From positions 62,001 through 126,000 of the forward strand of contig NZ_JARXYZ010000001.1 in the NCBI RefSeq assembly GCF_029894125.1: 64,000 bases of DNA, in the 5' to 3' direction. The translations under genes were made by a program, and so were the position numbers. Shown here piece by piece: positions 57,301 to 64,000 of the stretch; position 1 is the stretch's first letter, and each line of letters starts with the position of its first letter. This stretch comes from Kitasatospora sp. MAA19. Lineage in GTDB: Bacteria > Actinomycetota > Actinomycetes > Streptomycetales > Streptomycetaceae. Under the pieces are notes generated by a model. That model searched no databases, was not told the origin of the DNA, and saw nothing but the letters and a program-made list of their open reading frames with translations.

Positions 57301-58488
57301 TCAGCCCGCCGAGGGCGAGCCCGACGGCTGCGGCGCCGTTGCCCCTACCGGCTGGACGCCGCCGCGGTACAGGGTGCCGGCGCAGGTGATGGGCAGCGTG
57401 GCGGTGGCGACGGCGGGACTGCCGGGGGCGGGGGTGTGGGCGATGGTGGCGGTGGCGGGCCGGGTGCTGGGGTTGGCGGTCGGGGTGGCGGTGGGGCTGG
57501 TGCCGGTGGTGGGCCCGGCGCTGGGGGACGAGCTGGGCTGGGGGCCGCCGCTGGGGGCCGCCGAGGCGTCCGTCGCCGGGGCGGCGCCGCTGGCGGCGGG
57601 TGCCTGGGAGCCGGCGGCGGCTGACTTGGCGCCGCCCTGGCCGGTGGGCGCGGCGGTGGTGGCGGCGCCACCACCGCCGGAGGTGGGGCAGGTCCGGTCG
57701 GGGATCCAGGCGAACGGCACCCGGTAGCCAGCCTGCGGGGCGAGGACGGGGGGGTCCGCGTCCATCGCGGGCAGGGCGTCGGCCGGGTCGCCGGCGGTGT
57801 GGTCGGCGGTGCGGACGAGGCTGCGGTCGGTGCCGCTCACCACCGTGACGGCGACGGCGCCGGGGCCGCCGAGCCGGCAGCCGTGTCCGGAGACGTTGAC
57901 CACGGTGAACGAGCCGTAGATCCGGCCGTCGGCGTCGGCCGGGCCGACCTGCGCGCCGCCCTGGCCGAGGTCGGCGCGGGTGCAGAGCGGGACGATCGCG
58001 CTGTCGCCGGTGCTGGCGGCGGGGACGGGCGCGGCGGGGGTGCCGTCGGGGCGGGTGGTGCTGGTGCCGGGGCTGGGCGAGGCGGTGGCGGGGGCGGAGG
58101 GCGAGGCGGTGTCGCCGGTGCCGCTGGGGCCGGGGCGCGAGGGTGTGCCGGTGCCGGTGCTGCCGCCGGTCCTGGTGCCGGTCGGGGTGGCGACGGACGG
58201 GCTGGTGGCGTCGGCCGAGCCGGGGCCGCCGGACAGGCCGAGGTGCTCCCCGTCGTGCAGCGCGGGCAGGGCGACGGCGACGGCGAGGGCGAGGGCGGCG
58301 GCGCCGGTCCAGGCCCCGCGCCGGACGGCCCGGCGGCGGGGTACGGCGTGCCGGATCCGCGGCAGGCCGCCGGGCTCGGGCTGGATGTCGGCGACGGCGT
58401 GCCGCATGAGCTCGCGGACGGCCCGTTCCTCGGCGGAGAACCCGTCGTCCTCGCCGCCCGAGGGCCGCTGCCCGGCGCCGTCAGCCAT
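57301..58488 (-). CDS. Single-pass membrane protein paired with a SigE-family sigma factor
   Basis: 395 residues. A cytoplasmic N-terminus of 57 residues (EERAVRELMRHAVADIQPEPGGLPRIRHAVPRRR) is followed by one helix (GAWTGAAALALAVAVALPAL), a long Ser/Thr/Pro/Gly linker and an extracellular domain with paired cysteines (VPLCTRADL; GHGCRLGG; DRTCPTS; ITCAGT) resembling DUF4232. It overlaps the sigma gene by 8 bases. The layout suggests an anti-sigma-like partner or sensor, but the canonical zinc-binding anti-sigma motif is absent. Confidence 0.65.
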   Translation of the reverse strand: MADGAGQRPSGGEDDGFSAEERAVRELMRHAVADIQPEPGGLPRIRHAVPRRRAVRRGAWTGAAALALAVAVALPALHDGEHLGLSGGPGSADATSPSVATPTGTRTGGSTGTGTPSRPGPSGTGDTASPSAPATASPSPGTSTTRPDGTPAAPVPAASTGDSAIVPLCTRADLGQGGAQVGPADADGRIYGSFTVVNVSGHGCRLGGPGAVAVTVVSGTDRSLVRTADHTAGDPADALPAMDADPPVLAPQAGYRVPFAWIPDRTCPTSGGGGAATTAAPTGQGGAKSAAAGSQAPAASGAAPATDASAAPSGGPQPSSSPSAGPTTGTSPTATPTANPSTRPATATIAHTPAPGSPAVATATLPITCAGTLYRGGVQPVGATAPQPSGSPSAG

Positions 58489-59026
58489 GTCCGGCCTCCA
58501 TCTGGGTGCGCAGGGCGGCGAGTCCGCGCGAACCGTAGGCCTTCACCGACCCGAGCGAGATACCGAGGGTCTCGGCGACCTGCGCCTCCGTCATGTCCAC
58601 GAAGTAACGCAGCACCAGAACCTCCCGCTGACGGCGTTGCAGACCACGCAGCGCGGCCTTCAACTGGTCGCGCTCCAGCGCATCGTAAGCGCCTTCTTCT
58701 GCACTGGCCATGTCAGGCATGGGCTTGGGCAGCAGCCGCAGACCGAGGATCCGTCGGCGCAGCGTGGAGCGGGACAGGTTGACCACGGTCTGCCGCAGGT
58801 AGGCCAGGGTCTTCTCGGGCTCGCGGACCCGGCGCCGGGCGGCGTGCACCCGGATGAACGCCTCCTGGACGACGTCCTCACAGGTCGAGAGGTCGTCGAG
58901 GAGCAGCGCGGCGAGCCGCAGCAGGGAGCGGTAGTGGGCCTGGTAGGTCTCGGTGAGCAGGTCCTCGCTGGTACCCGCGTCGGTACCGGCACCGGAGTCC
59001 GCCGCACCGGGTGCGACCGAGGTCAT
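58481..59026 (-). CDS. SigE-family (ECF-like) RNA polymerase sigma factor
   Basis: 181 residues from ATG 59026 (GGAAGACG upstream). Region 2 is HYRSLLRLAALLLDDLSTCEDVVQEAFIRV; region 4 is RQREVLVLRYFVDMTEAQVAETLGISLGSVKAYGSRGLAAL. It is the small SigE-type group of actinobacteria, distinct from S. coelicolor sigma-E proper. It is coupled with a membrane protein gene. The 304-base gap to asd holds the 22-bp repeats and presumably its promoter. Confidence 0.9.
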   Translation of the reverse strand: MTSVAPGAADSGAGTDAGTSEDLLTETYQAHYRSLLRLAALLLDDLSTCEDVVQEAFIRVHAARRRVREPEKTLAYLRQTVVNLSRSTLRRRILGLRLLPKPMPDMASAEEGAYDALERDQLKAALRGLQRRQREVLVLRYFVDMTEAQVAETLGISLGSVKAYGSRGLAALRTQMEAGHG

Positions 59027-59273
59027 CTGGTCGTCTTCCGGCCTACTCGCCGGCCACGGGGCACGCGAGAGGAAGGCCACCGCGGCTCTCGCCGGGATGC
59101 CCGCCCCTACCCCCACCATCACGTTCGCCACGCCCGTTGGACACTCGATCCCCTGTCATGGTTGCCCAGCCCGGGGGCCATTCTTCCGCATCGGCGGAAG
59201 CGGCCTCCAGGGGATTCCATCGGGATTCCGGACAGATTGTGTCGAGGAGCGGACACTCCCTCCCCCGAGGTGT

Positions 59274-59339
59274 GCCCCTTCCTGCACCTGGGCGCGCCCC
59301 TTCCTCCCCTGGGGCGTGTCCCTTCCTGCCCTAGAGCGC
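59274..59339. repeat. Three 22-bp tandem units across the asd stop codon
   Basis: Units starting GCCCCTTCCT, GCCCCTTCCT and GTCCCTTCCT at 59274, 59296 and 59318. The last includes the TAG (59333-59331) of the asd gene. Confidence 0.8.
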
Positions 59340-60404
59340 GTCCCCCTCCTGCTCCAGTGTCAGCTCGCCGGCCACCAGTTCCGCGATCTGCAGCAGGTTG
59401 AGCGCCGCGCCCTTGCGCAGGTTGTCGCCGCAGAGGAAGAGGTCGAGCGCGGCCGGCTCGTCCAGCGCCCGGCGCACCCGCCCGACCCAGACCGGGTCCG
59501 TCCCGACCACGTCGTTCGGGGTGGGGAACTCGCCGGCCGCCGGGTCGTCGTAGAGCACGACGCCGGGGGCGTCGCGGAGGATCTGCTGCGCGTGCTCCTG
59601 GGTGACCTCGCGTTCGAACACCGCGTGCACGGCCAGCGCGTGGGTGCGGACGACCGGGATGCGGACGCAGGTCGCGGAGACCTTCAGGGCGGGCAGGCCG
59701 AGGACCTTGCGGGCCTCGTCGCGGATGCCGACCTCCTCGGAGGACCAGCCGCCGTCCATCAGGAAGCCCGTCCAGGGCACCGCGTTGAGGGCGAGCGGGC
59801 CGGCGAACGGCCCGTGCTCGGCGATCACCGCGCGCAGGTCGCCGGTCTGCCGGCCGACCTCGGTGCCGGCCACCAGGGCGGTCTGCTCGCGCAGCGCCGC
59901 CTCGCCGATCCGGCCCTCGCCGGAGGCGGCCTGGTAGGAGGCGACGACGAGTTGCGCGAGCCCGTACTCGGCGTGCAGGGCACCGACGGCCGCGATCATC
60001 GCGAGGGTGGTGCTGGCCGGGCTGGCGACGATGCCGCGGGCGCGCAGCCGCAGCGCGGCCGCGTTGACCTCGGGGACGACCAGCGGCACGTCCTCGGCGG
60101 TGCGGAAGGCGGCGGAGTCGTCGACCACCACGACGCCCTTGGCGGCCGCGATCGGCGCCCACTGGGCGGAGACCTCGGCGGGGACGGCGAACACGGCGAC
60201 GTCGATCCCCTCGAAGGCCTCCTCCGCCAGCGGGACGACCTCGACCGGCTCCCCCCGCACGACCGGCGTGCGGCCGGCCGAGCGCGGGGAGGCGATGAGT
60301 CGGACCTCGCCCCAGACGTCCTGGCGGAGGGAGAGCAGGCCGAGCAGCACCTCGCCGACCGCGCCGGTGGCGCCGACGACGGCGAGGTTCGCCCGCCGGG
60401 TCAT
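59331..60404 (-). CDS. asd: Aspartate-semialdehyde dehydrogenase homologue with Ser for catalytic Cys
   Basis: 357 residues; the ATG overlaps the ask stop (ATGA). The NADP loop [35 protein letters not shown] (Gln), [10 protein letters not shown] (Arg) and [10 protein letters not shown] (His) match the family along its full length. The active-site motif normally reads N-P-N-C-T-T; here it is S-P-A-S-T-T with Ser131 in place of the nucleophile. The enzyme reduces aspartyl phosphate for Lys/Thr/Met/DAP synthesis, but this copy should be crippled or altered in specificity. A second asd may exist elsewhere. Confidence 0.85.
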   Translation of the reverse strand: MTRRANLAVVGATGAVGEVLLGLLSLRQDVWGEVRLIASPRSAGRTPVVRGEPVEVVPLAEEAFEGIDVAVFAVPAEVSAQWAPIAAAKGVVVVDDSAAFRTAEDVPLVVPEVNAAALRLRARGIVASPASTTLAMIAAVGALHAEYGLAQLVVASYQAASGEGRIGEAALREQTALVAGTEVGRQTGDLRAVIAEHGPFAGPLALNAVPWTGFLMDGGWSSEEVGIRDEARKVLGLPALKVSATCVRIPVVRTHALAVHAVFEREVTQEHAQQILRDAPGVVLYDDPAAGEFPTPNDVVGTDPVWVGRVRRALDEPAALDLFLCGDNLRKGAALNLLQIAELVAGELTLEQEGDAL

Positions 60405-61681
60405 CGCCCGGTGCCTCCGTAGACGACGGCTTCGTCCGTCTCGCTGTCCAGTCCGAAGGCGCTGTGCACGGCGCGGACGGCCTCCGGCACGTCCTCGGCG
60501 CGGGTGACGACCGAGATGCGGATCTCCGAGGTGGAGATCAGCTCGATGTTGACGCCCGCGGCGGACAGCGCCTCGAAGAAGGCCGCGGTGACGCCCGGGT
60601 TGGAGCGCATGCCCGCGCCGACCAGGGAGATCTTGCCGATCGCGTCGTCGTAGCGCAGCGACTCGTAGCCGATGCCCTCCTTGACCCGGCCGAGCGCGTC
60701 GATGGCCTTCTGGCCCTCGGCCTTGGGCAGGGTGAAGGAGATGTCCGTCAGCCCGGTCGACGCGGCGGAGACGTTCTGCACCACCATGTCGATGTTGACC
60801 TCGGCGTCCGCGATGGCACGGAAGATCCGGGCCGCCTCGCCCGGCTTGTCGGGCACGCCGACGACCGTGACCTTGGCCTCGGAAGTGTCGTGGGCGACTC
60901 CGGAGATGATGGCCTGCTCCATCTCGCCCCCTTCGGGCTTGTTCGGGTTCTCGTTGCTGACGATCGTCCCGGGAAGACCCGAGAAGGACGAGCGTACGTG
61001 AATCGGGATGTTGTAGCGCCGGGCGTACTCCACGCAGCGGTCGAGCAGCACCTTGGAACCGGACGACGCCAGCTCCAGCATGTCCTCGTACGCGATCCAG
61101 TCGATCTTGCGGGCCTTCGACACCACGCGCGGGTCGGCGGTGAACACGCCGTCCACGTCGGTGTAGATCTCGCAGACCTCGGCCCTGAGCGCGGCGGCGA
61201 GGGCGACGGCGGTGGTGTCCGAGCCGCCCCGGCCCAGCGTGGTGATGTCCTTGCTGGTCTGCGACACGCCCTGGAAGCCGGCCACGATCGCGATGTTGCC
61301 CTCGTCCAGGGCGGTGCGGATGCGACCCGGCGTCACGTCGATGATGCGCGCCTTGTTGTGGACCGAGTCGGTGATGACACCGGCCTGGCTGCCCGTGAAG
61401 GACTGGGCCTCGTGACCCAGGGATTTGATCGCCATGGCCAGCAGCGCCATGGAGATGCGCTCTCCAGCGGTCAGCAGCATGTCGAACTCACGGCCGGCAG
61501 GGAGCGGTGACACCTGCTCCGCGAGTTCGATGAGCTCGTCCGTCGTGTCGCCCATCGCGGACACCACGACGACGACCTCATGGCCAGCCTTCTTGGCGTC
61601 AACGATTCGGCGGGCTACGCGCTTGATGCCTTCGGCATCCGCAACGGATGAGCCGCCGTACTTCTGCACGACAAGGCCCAC
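60401..61681 (-). CDS. ask: Aspartokinase, alpha and in-frame beta subunit
   Basis: 426 residues, GTG 61681. The kinase domain has [46 protein letters not shown] and [13 protein letters not shown]. Two ACT domains follow ([41 protein letters not shown]). An internal ATG at 60922, [12 protein letters not shown], with AAGGGGG 6 bases upstream matches the separate start of the regulatory beta subunit (173 residues) in actinobacterial and Bacillus alpha2-beta2 enzymes. It commits aspartate to the lysine family and is usually feedback-inhibited. It heads an operon with asd. Confidence 0.95.
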   Translation of the reverse strand: MGLVVQKYGGSSVADAEGIKRVARRIVDAKKAGHEVVVVVSAMGDTTDELIELAEQVSPLPAGREFDMLLTAGERISMALLAMAIKSLGHEAQSFTGSQAGVITDSVHNKARIIDVTPGRIRTALDEGNIAIVAGFQGVSQTSKDITTLGRGGSDTTAVALAAALRAEVCEIYTDVDGVFTADPRVVSKARKIDWIAYEDMLELASSGSKVLLDRCVEYARRYNIPIHVRSSFSGLPGTIVSNENPNKPEGGEMEQAIISGVAHDTSEAKVTVVGVPDKPGEAARIFRAIADAEVNIDMVVQNVSAASTGLTDISFTLPKAEGQKAIDALGRVKEGIGYESLRYDDAIGKISLVGAGMRSNPGVTAAFFEALSAAGVNIELISTSEIRISVVTRAEDVPEAVRAVHSAFGLDSETDEAVVYGGTGR

Positions 61682-61991
61682 GTGCGCTCCTCGACTTGTG
61701 TCGTCTTCCGGGGGCGCCAGGCCCCCGCACCCTCCGGGGGAAGGGGGGTGTGCGGTCGACGCCAGTCTACCGAGCAGGGGTGCCGCAACCGGCGCTTTCC
61801 ATATGATGAGACGCCCGTTTCAGCAGGTGGTCGGCGAAACGGGCGGCCCACCGGCAGGTCTGCGGGTAATTCGCCGCCGCTCCGAAGAATCGGCGGACGA
61901 ATGGGCGGCGATCCGGCGGGATTTCTTTTCCGCGCGGAATGCTGAGGCATTCGTCACCATCAGCCGCCGGGGGGCCGGACGCCAGGGCGCC

Positions 61992-62089
61992 GGGGGCACT
62001 CAGCGAAAACCGGGGCGCGCGGCGAAAACCGGGGGCACTCAGCGAAAACCCAGGGCACGCGGCGAAAGCCGAGGGGCACACCGAAACCC
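61992..62089. repeat. 19-20-bp tandem array between DUF5063 and ask
   Basis: Five units on the pattern GGGGGCACTCAGCGAAAACC; the first and third are nearly identical, the others share GCGAAA. The remainder of the 459-base gap contains a G-rich/C-rich hairpin near 61710-61740 and a low-GC stretch (61798-61830) that probably carries the ask promoter. Confidence 0.85.
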
Positions 62090-62140
62090 GACGCGCCGCC
62101 CACGACGCCCCGGACACCACGGGCGCACCGGAAACCGGTG

Positions 62141-62890
62141 CTACCGCCCGAGGCCCAGCTCGGCCGCCATCAGGTCACCGGCCTGCTGCTCCAGCTGCTC
62201 GTCGGTGAGGCCGTCGTCGTCGGTGTCGGCGCCGTCCGGCACCGCGCCGATCGGACTGTCCAGCCTGACGTGCGCGATCAGCGACTGCAGCGCCCGCAGC
62301 ACCGCCGTGCAGGTCGTGCCCCAGTTGGAGAGGTACGAGAACTGCCACCACCACAGCGCCTCGCTGACCCGGCCCTCGCGGTAGTGGGTCAGCCCGTGCT
62401 GCAGCTCGCCGACCACGCCGGCCAGGTCGTCCGAGATCCGGAAGGCGTTCGGCTTCTCCGGCGGGCCGTACGGGTCGAAGACCTCGTGGTAGACGTCGAT
62501 CGGCGCGAGCAGCACGGCCAGGCGCTCGCGCAGCTGCTCGCCGTCCGGCTCCGGTCCGGTGTCGGGCTCGAAGCGGTCCTCCGGGACGACGTCCTCGATG
62601 GCGCCCAGCCGGCCACCGGCCAGCAGCAGCTGCGAGACCTCCAGGAGCAGCAGCGAGACCGCGCTGCCCGGCTCGTCGCCCTTGGCGACCTCGGTGACGG
62701 CGAGCACGAAGCTCTCCACCGAGTCGGCGATCTGCACGGCGAAGTCGTCCGGCTCCGAACCGTGCGCGTGGGTGTGCGGGGTGTGGCTCTGCGGCTCCCC
62801 GTGCGGCTGCCCCGGCGGCGGCTGGTGGGCCTGCCCGTGGGACGGCTGGTGGGGCGTGTGGGGCTGCTGGTTGATCGTCCGGTCAGACAT
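62141..62890 (-). CDS. DUF5063 protein
   Basis: 249 residues; ATG 62890 overlaps the recR stop by 8 bases. A His/Pro/Gln-rich N-terminus ([20 protein letters not shown]) leads to the DUF5063 helical domain ([25 protein letters not shown] onward; [23 protein letters not shown]), and an acidic tail follows. It is conserved between recR and ask in streptomycetes. The function is unknown; linkage to recR hints at a repair or replication accessory. Confidence 0.85.
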   Translation of the reverse strand: MSDRTINQQPHTPHQPSHGQAHQPPPGQPHGEPQSHTPHTHAHGSEPDDFAVQIADSVESFVLAVTEVAKGDEPGSAVSLLLLEVSQLLLAGGRLGAIEDVVPEDRFEPDTGPEPDGEQLRERLAVLLAPIDVYHEVFDPYGPPEKPNAFRISDDLAGVVGELQHGLTHYREGRVSEALWWWQFSYLSNWGTTCTAVLRALQSLIAHVRLDSPIGAVPDGADTDDDGLTDEQLEQQAGDLMAAELGLGR

Positions 62891-63482
62891 CGAGCAGTCG
62901 TCTCCCTTCGAAGGCGCGGCCGAGGGTGACCTCGTCCGCGTACTCCAGATCCCCGCCGACGGGCAGTCCGCTCGCCAGCCGGGTCACCTTCAGGCCCATC
63001 GGCTTGCAGAGCCGGGCCAGATAGGTGGCGGTCGCCTCCCCCTCCAGGTTGGGGTCGGTGGCCAGGATCAGCTCGGTGACCGTGCCGTCCGCGAGGCGCG
63101 CCAGCAGCTCGCGGATCCGCAGGTCGTCCGGGCCGACGCCCTCGATGGGGCTGATCGCGCCGCCCAGCACGTGGTAGCGGCCGCGGAACTCGCGGGTGCG
63201 CTCGATGGCGACGACGTCCTTGGACTCCTCGACCACGCAGATGACGCCGAGGTCGCGGCGCGGGTCCAGGCAGACCCGGCACTGCTCGGCCTCCGCGACG
63301 TTGCCGCAGACCGTGCAGAAGCGGACCTTGTCCTTGACCTCCAGCAGCGCGTGCGCGAGGCGGCGCACGTCGGTCGGGTCGGACTGCAGGATGTGGAAGG
63401 CGATCCGCTGGGCGCTCTTGGGCCCGACGCCGGGCAGCCTGCCCAGTTCGTCGATCAGGTCCTGAACCACGCCCTCGTACAA
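62883..63482 (-). CDS. recR: Recombination mediator RecR
   Basis: 199 residues, TTG 63482 with GAGGGAAGG. The helix-hairpin-helix [19 protein letters not shown], the Cys4 zinc finger [20 protein letters not shown] and the Toprim domain ([15 protein letters not shown], with downstream acidic residues) are complete. It loads RecA with RecF/RecO at gaps. Family length is exact. It is downstream of ybaB as in many bacteria. Confidence 0.96.
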   Translation of the reverse strand: MYEGVVQDLIDELGRLPGVGPKSAQRIAFHILQSDPTDVRRLAHALLEVKDKVRFCTVCGNVAEAEQCRVCLDPRRDLGVICVVEESKDVVAIERTREFRGRYHVLGGAISPIEGVGPDDLRIRELLARLADGTVTELILATDPNLEGEATATYLARLCKPMGLKVTRLASGLPVGGDLEYADEVTLGRAFEGRRLLDV

Positions 63483-63660
63483 CGTCGCGCCTTCCCTCGG
63501 ATGGTCGGTGGTGCTCCGGTGCCATCATCCAACGAATCGGGCGCCGGACACACCGCCCGACGCCCGACTCCCACATAAATCACATGGGACCGTTGTCTGA
63601 ACTCCAGAACTTCAGGCCCGCCTGGTCGGCCCCTTGGGCGGGTCGAACACGGGCCCGTGG

Positions 63661-63681
63661 GCCGGTCCGGGTCGGACCGGC
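63661..63681. other. Hairpin in the ybaB-recR gap
   Basis: GCCGGTCCG-GGT-CGGACCGGC, 31 bases after the ybaB-like stop in the direction of transcription. It may act as a partial terminator separating ybaB from recR. Confidence 0.6.
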
Positions 63682-63711
63682 CTGCCGGGTCGCCGCTGAA
63701 CCCCTACGAGG

Positions 63712-64000
63712 TCAGAACGGCAGGCCGGGGATGCCGCCGCCCAGGCCCTGGGTCAGCGGGCCCATGCGCTCCGCCTGCATCTTCTGCGCCGACTGGTTGG
63801 CGTCCCGCACGGCCGCCAGGACCAGGTCGGCCAGGGTCTCGGTGTCCTCCGGGTCGACGGCGGCCGGGGCGATGGTCAGCGCCACCAGCTCACCGGCACC
63901 GGTCACCGTGGCCTCGACCAGGCCACCGCCCGCCGAACCGCTCACCTTCGTCTCCGCCAGCTCCTGCTGCGCCTGCGCGAGATCCTGCTGCATCTTCTGC
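63712..64000 (-). CDS. YbaB/EbfC nucleoid-associated protein, cut by window edge
   Basis: The C-terminal 96 residues are visible; the gene enters from the right edge. [43 protein letters not shown] and [28 protein letters not shown] are the YbaB fold, a small dimeric DNA-binding protein. It is normally cotranscribed with dnaX upstream and recR downstream. The start is outside the window. Confidence 0.93.
   Translation of the reverse strand, partial: QKMQQDLAQAQQELAETKVSGSAGGGLVEATVTGAGELVALTIAPAAVDPEDTETLADLVLAAVRDANQSAQKMQAERMGPLTQGLGGGIPGLPF

Overview
The window is very GC-rich actinomycete DNA. Codon third positions are almost all G or C, GTG and TTG starts are frequent, and neighbouring genes often overlap by 1-8 bases (GTGA, ATGA, TGATG). 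Gene order follows a block I know from Streptomyces coelicolor (around SCO3557-SCO3619) and Mycobacterium tuberculosis (Rv3654c-Rv3683, then Rv3708c-Rv3716c). A Streptomyces or Kitasatospora chromosome is the best reading. These orthology statements come from memory and were not searched.

Left part, 1-39.7 kb, is mostly conserved core. It opens with a leftward tad pilus operon (TadE-like proteins, DUF4244 pilin, TadC, TadB, a 54-aa membrane protein, TadA, Ssd). Next come a 6C-type small RNA, a HAD phosphatase and a probable 6S-type RNA. They are followed by a degenerate Fic protein, a P-loop protein, a SulP-carbonic anhydrase fusion, acs (with a DasR-like site), nhaA, a holin-like membrane protein, MarP, a CoA-type Nudix protein, nth, a small TetR/GNAT/RraA cassette, crp, a metallo-beta-lactamase protein, RidA, two ArsA-like ATPases, wblA, a class A PBP, YqeY, a CGNR protein, a metallophosphoesterase and tRNA-Pro(CGG).

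Middle part, 39.7-53.8 kb, looks accessory. It holds an arsenic operon (arsR, aquaporin, arsC, arsN1-like acetyltransferase) with a decayed divergent gene. It then holds a two-component system flanked on both sides by secreted GH9 glycosidase genes, plus a truncated third GH9 copy, and finally a LuxR/LAL regulator with an NTF2-like protein and an MFS exporter. The two GH9 genes and the truncated copy share one promoter architecture, CCTCAT-N5-CCTCAT-N11-CAGNNT-N6-start codon. This points to a self-contained GH9 regulon under the embedded OmpR-type regulator and is the best candidate for an undescribed system here.

Right part, 53.8-64 kb, returns to core genes: an S9 peptidase and a lipoprotein, SURF1, a SigE-family sigma factor with a membrane partner, an asd homologue whose catalytic cysteine is serine, ask with an internal start for a beta subunit, DUF5063, recR and ybaB.

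A recurrent oddity is short tandem arrays (9-30 bp units) lying against stop codons, present at many gene 3' ends, most of them convergent.
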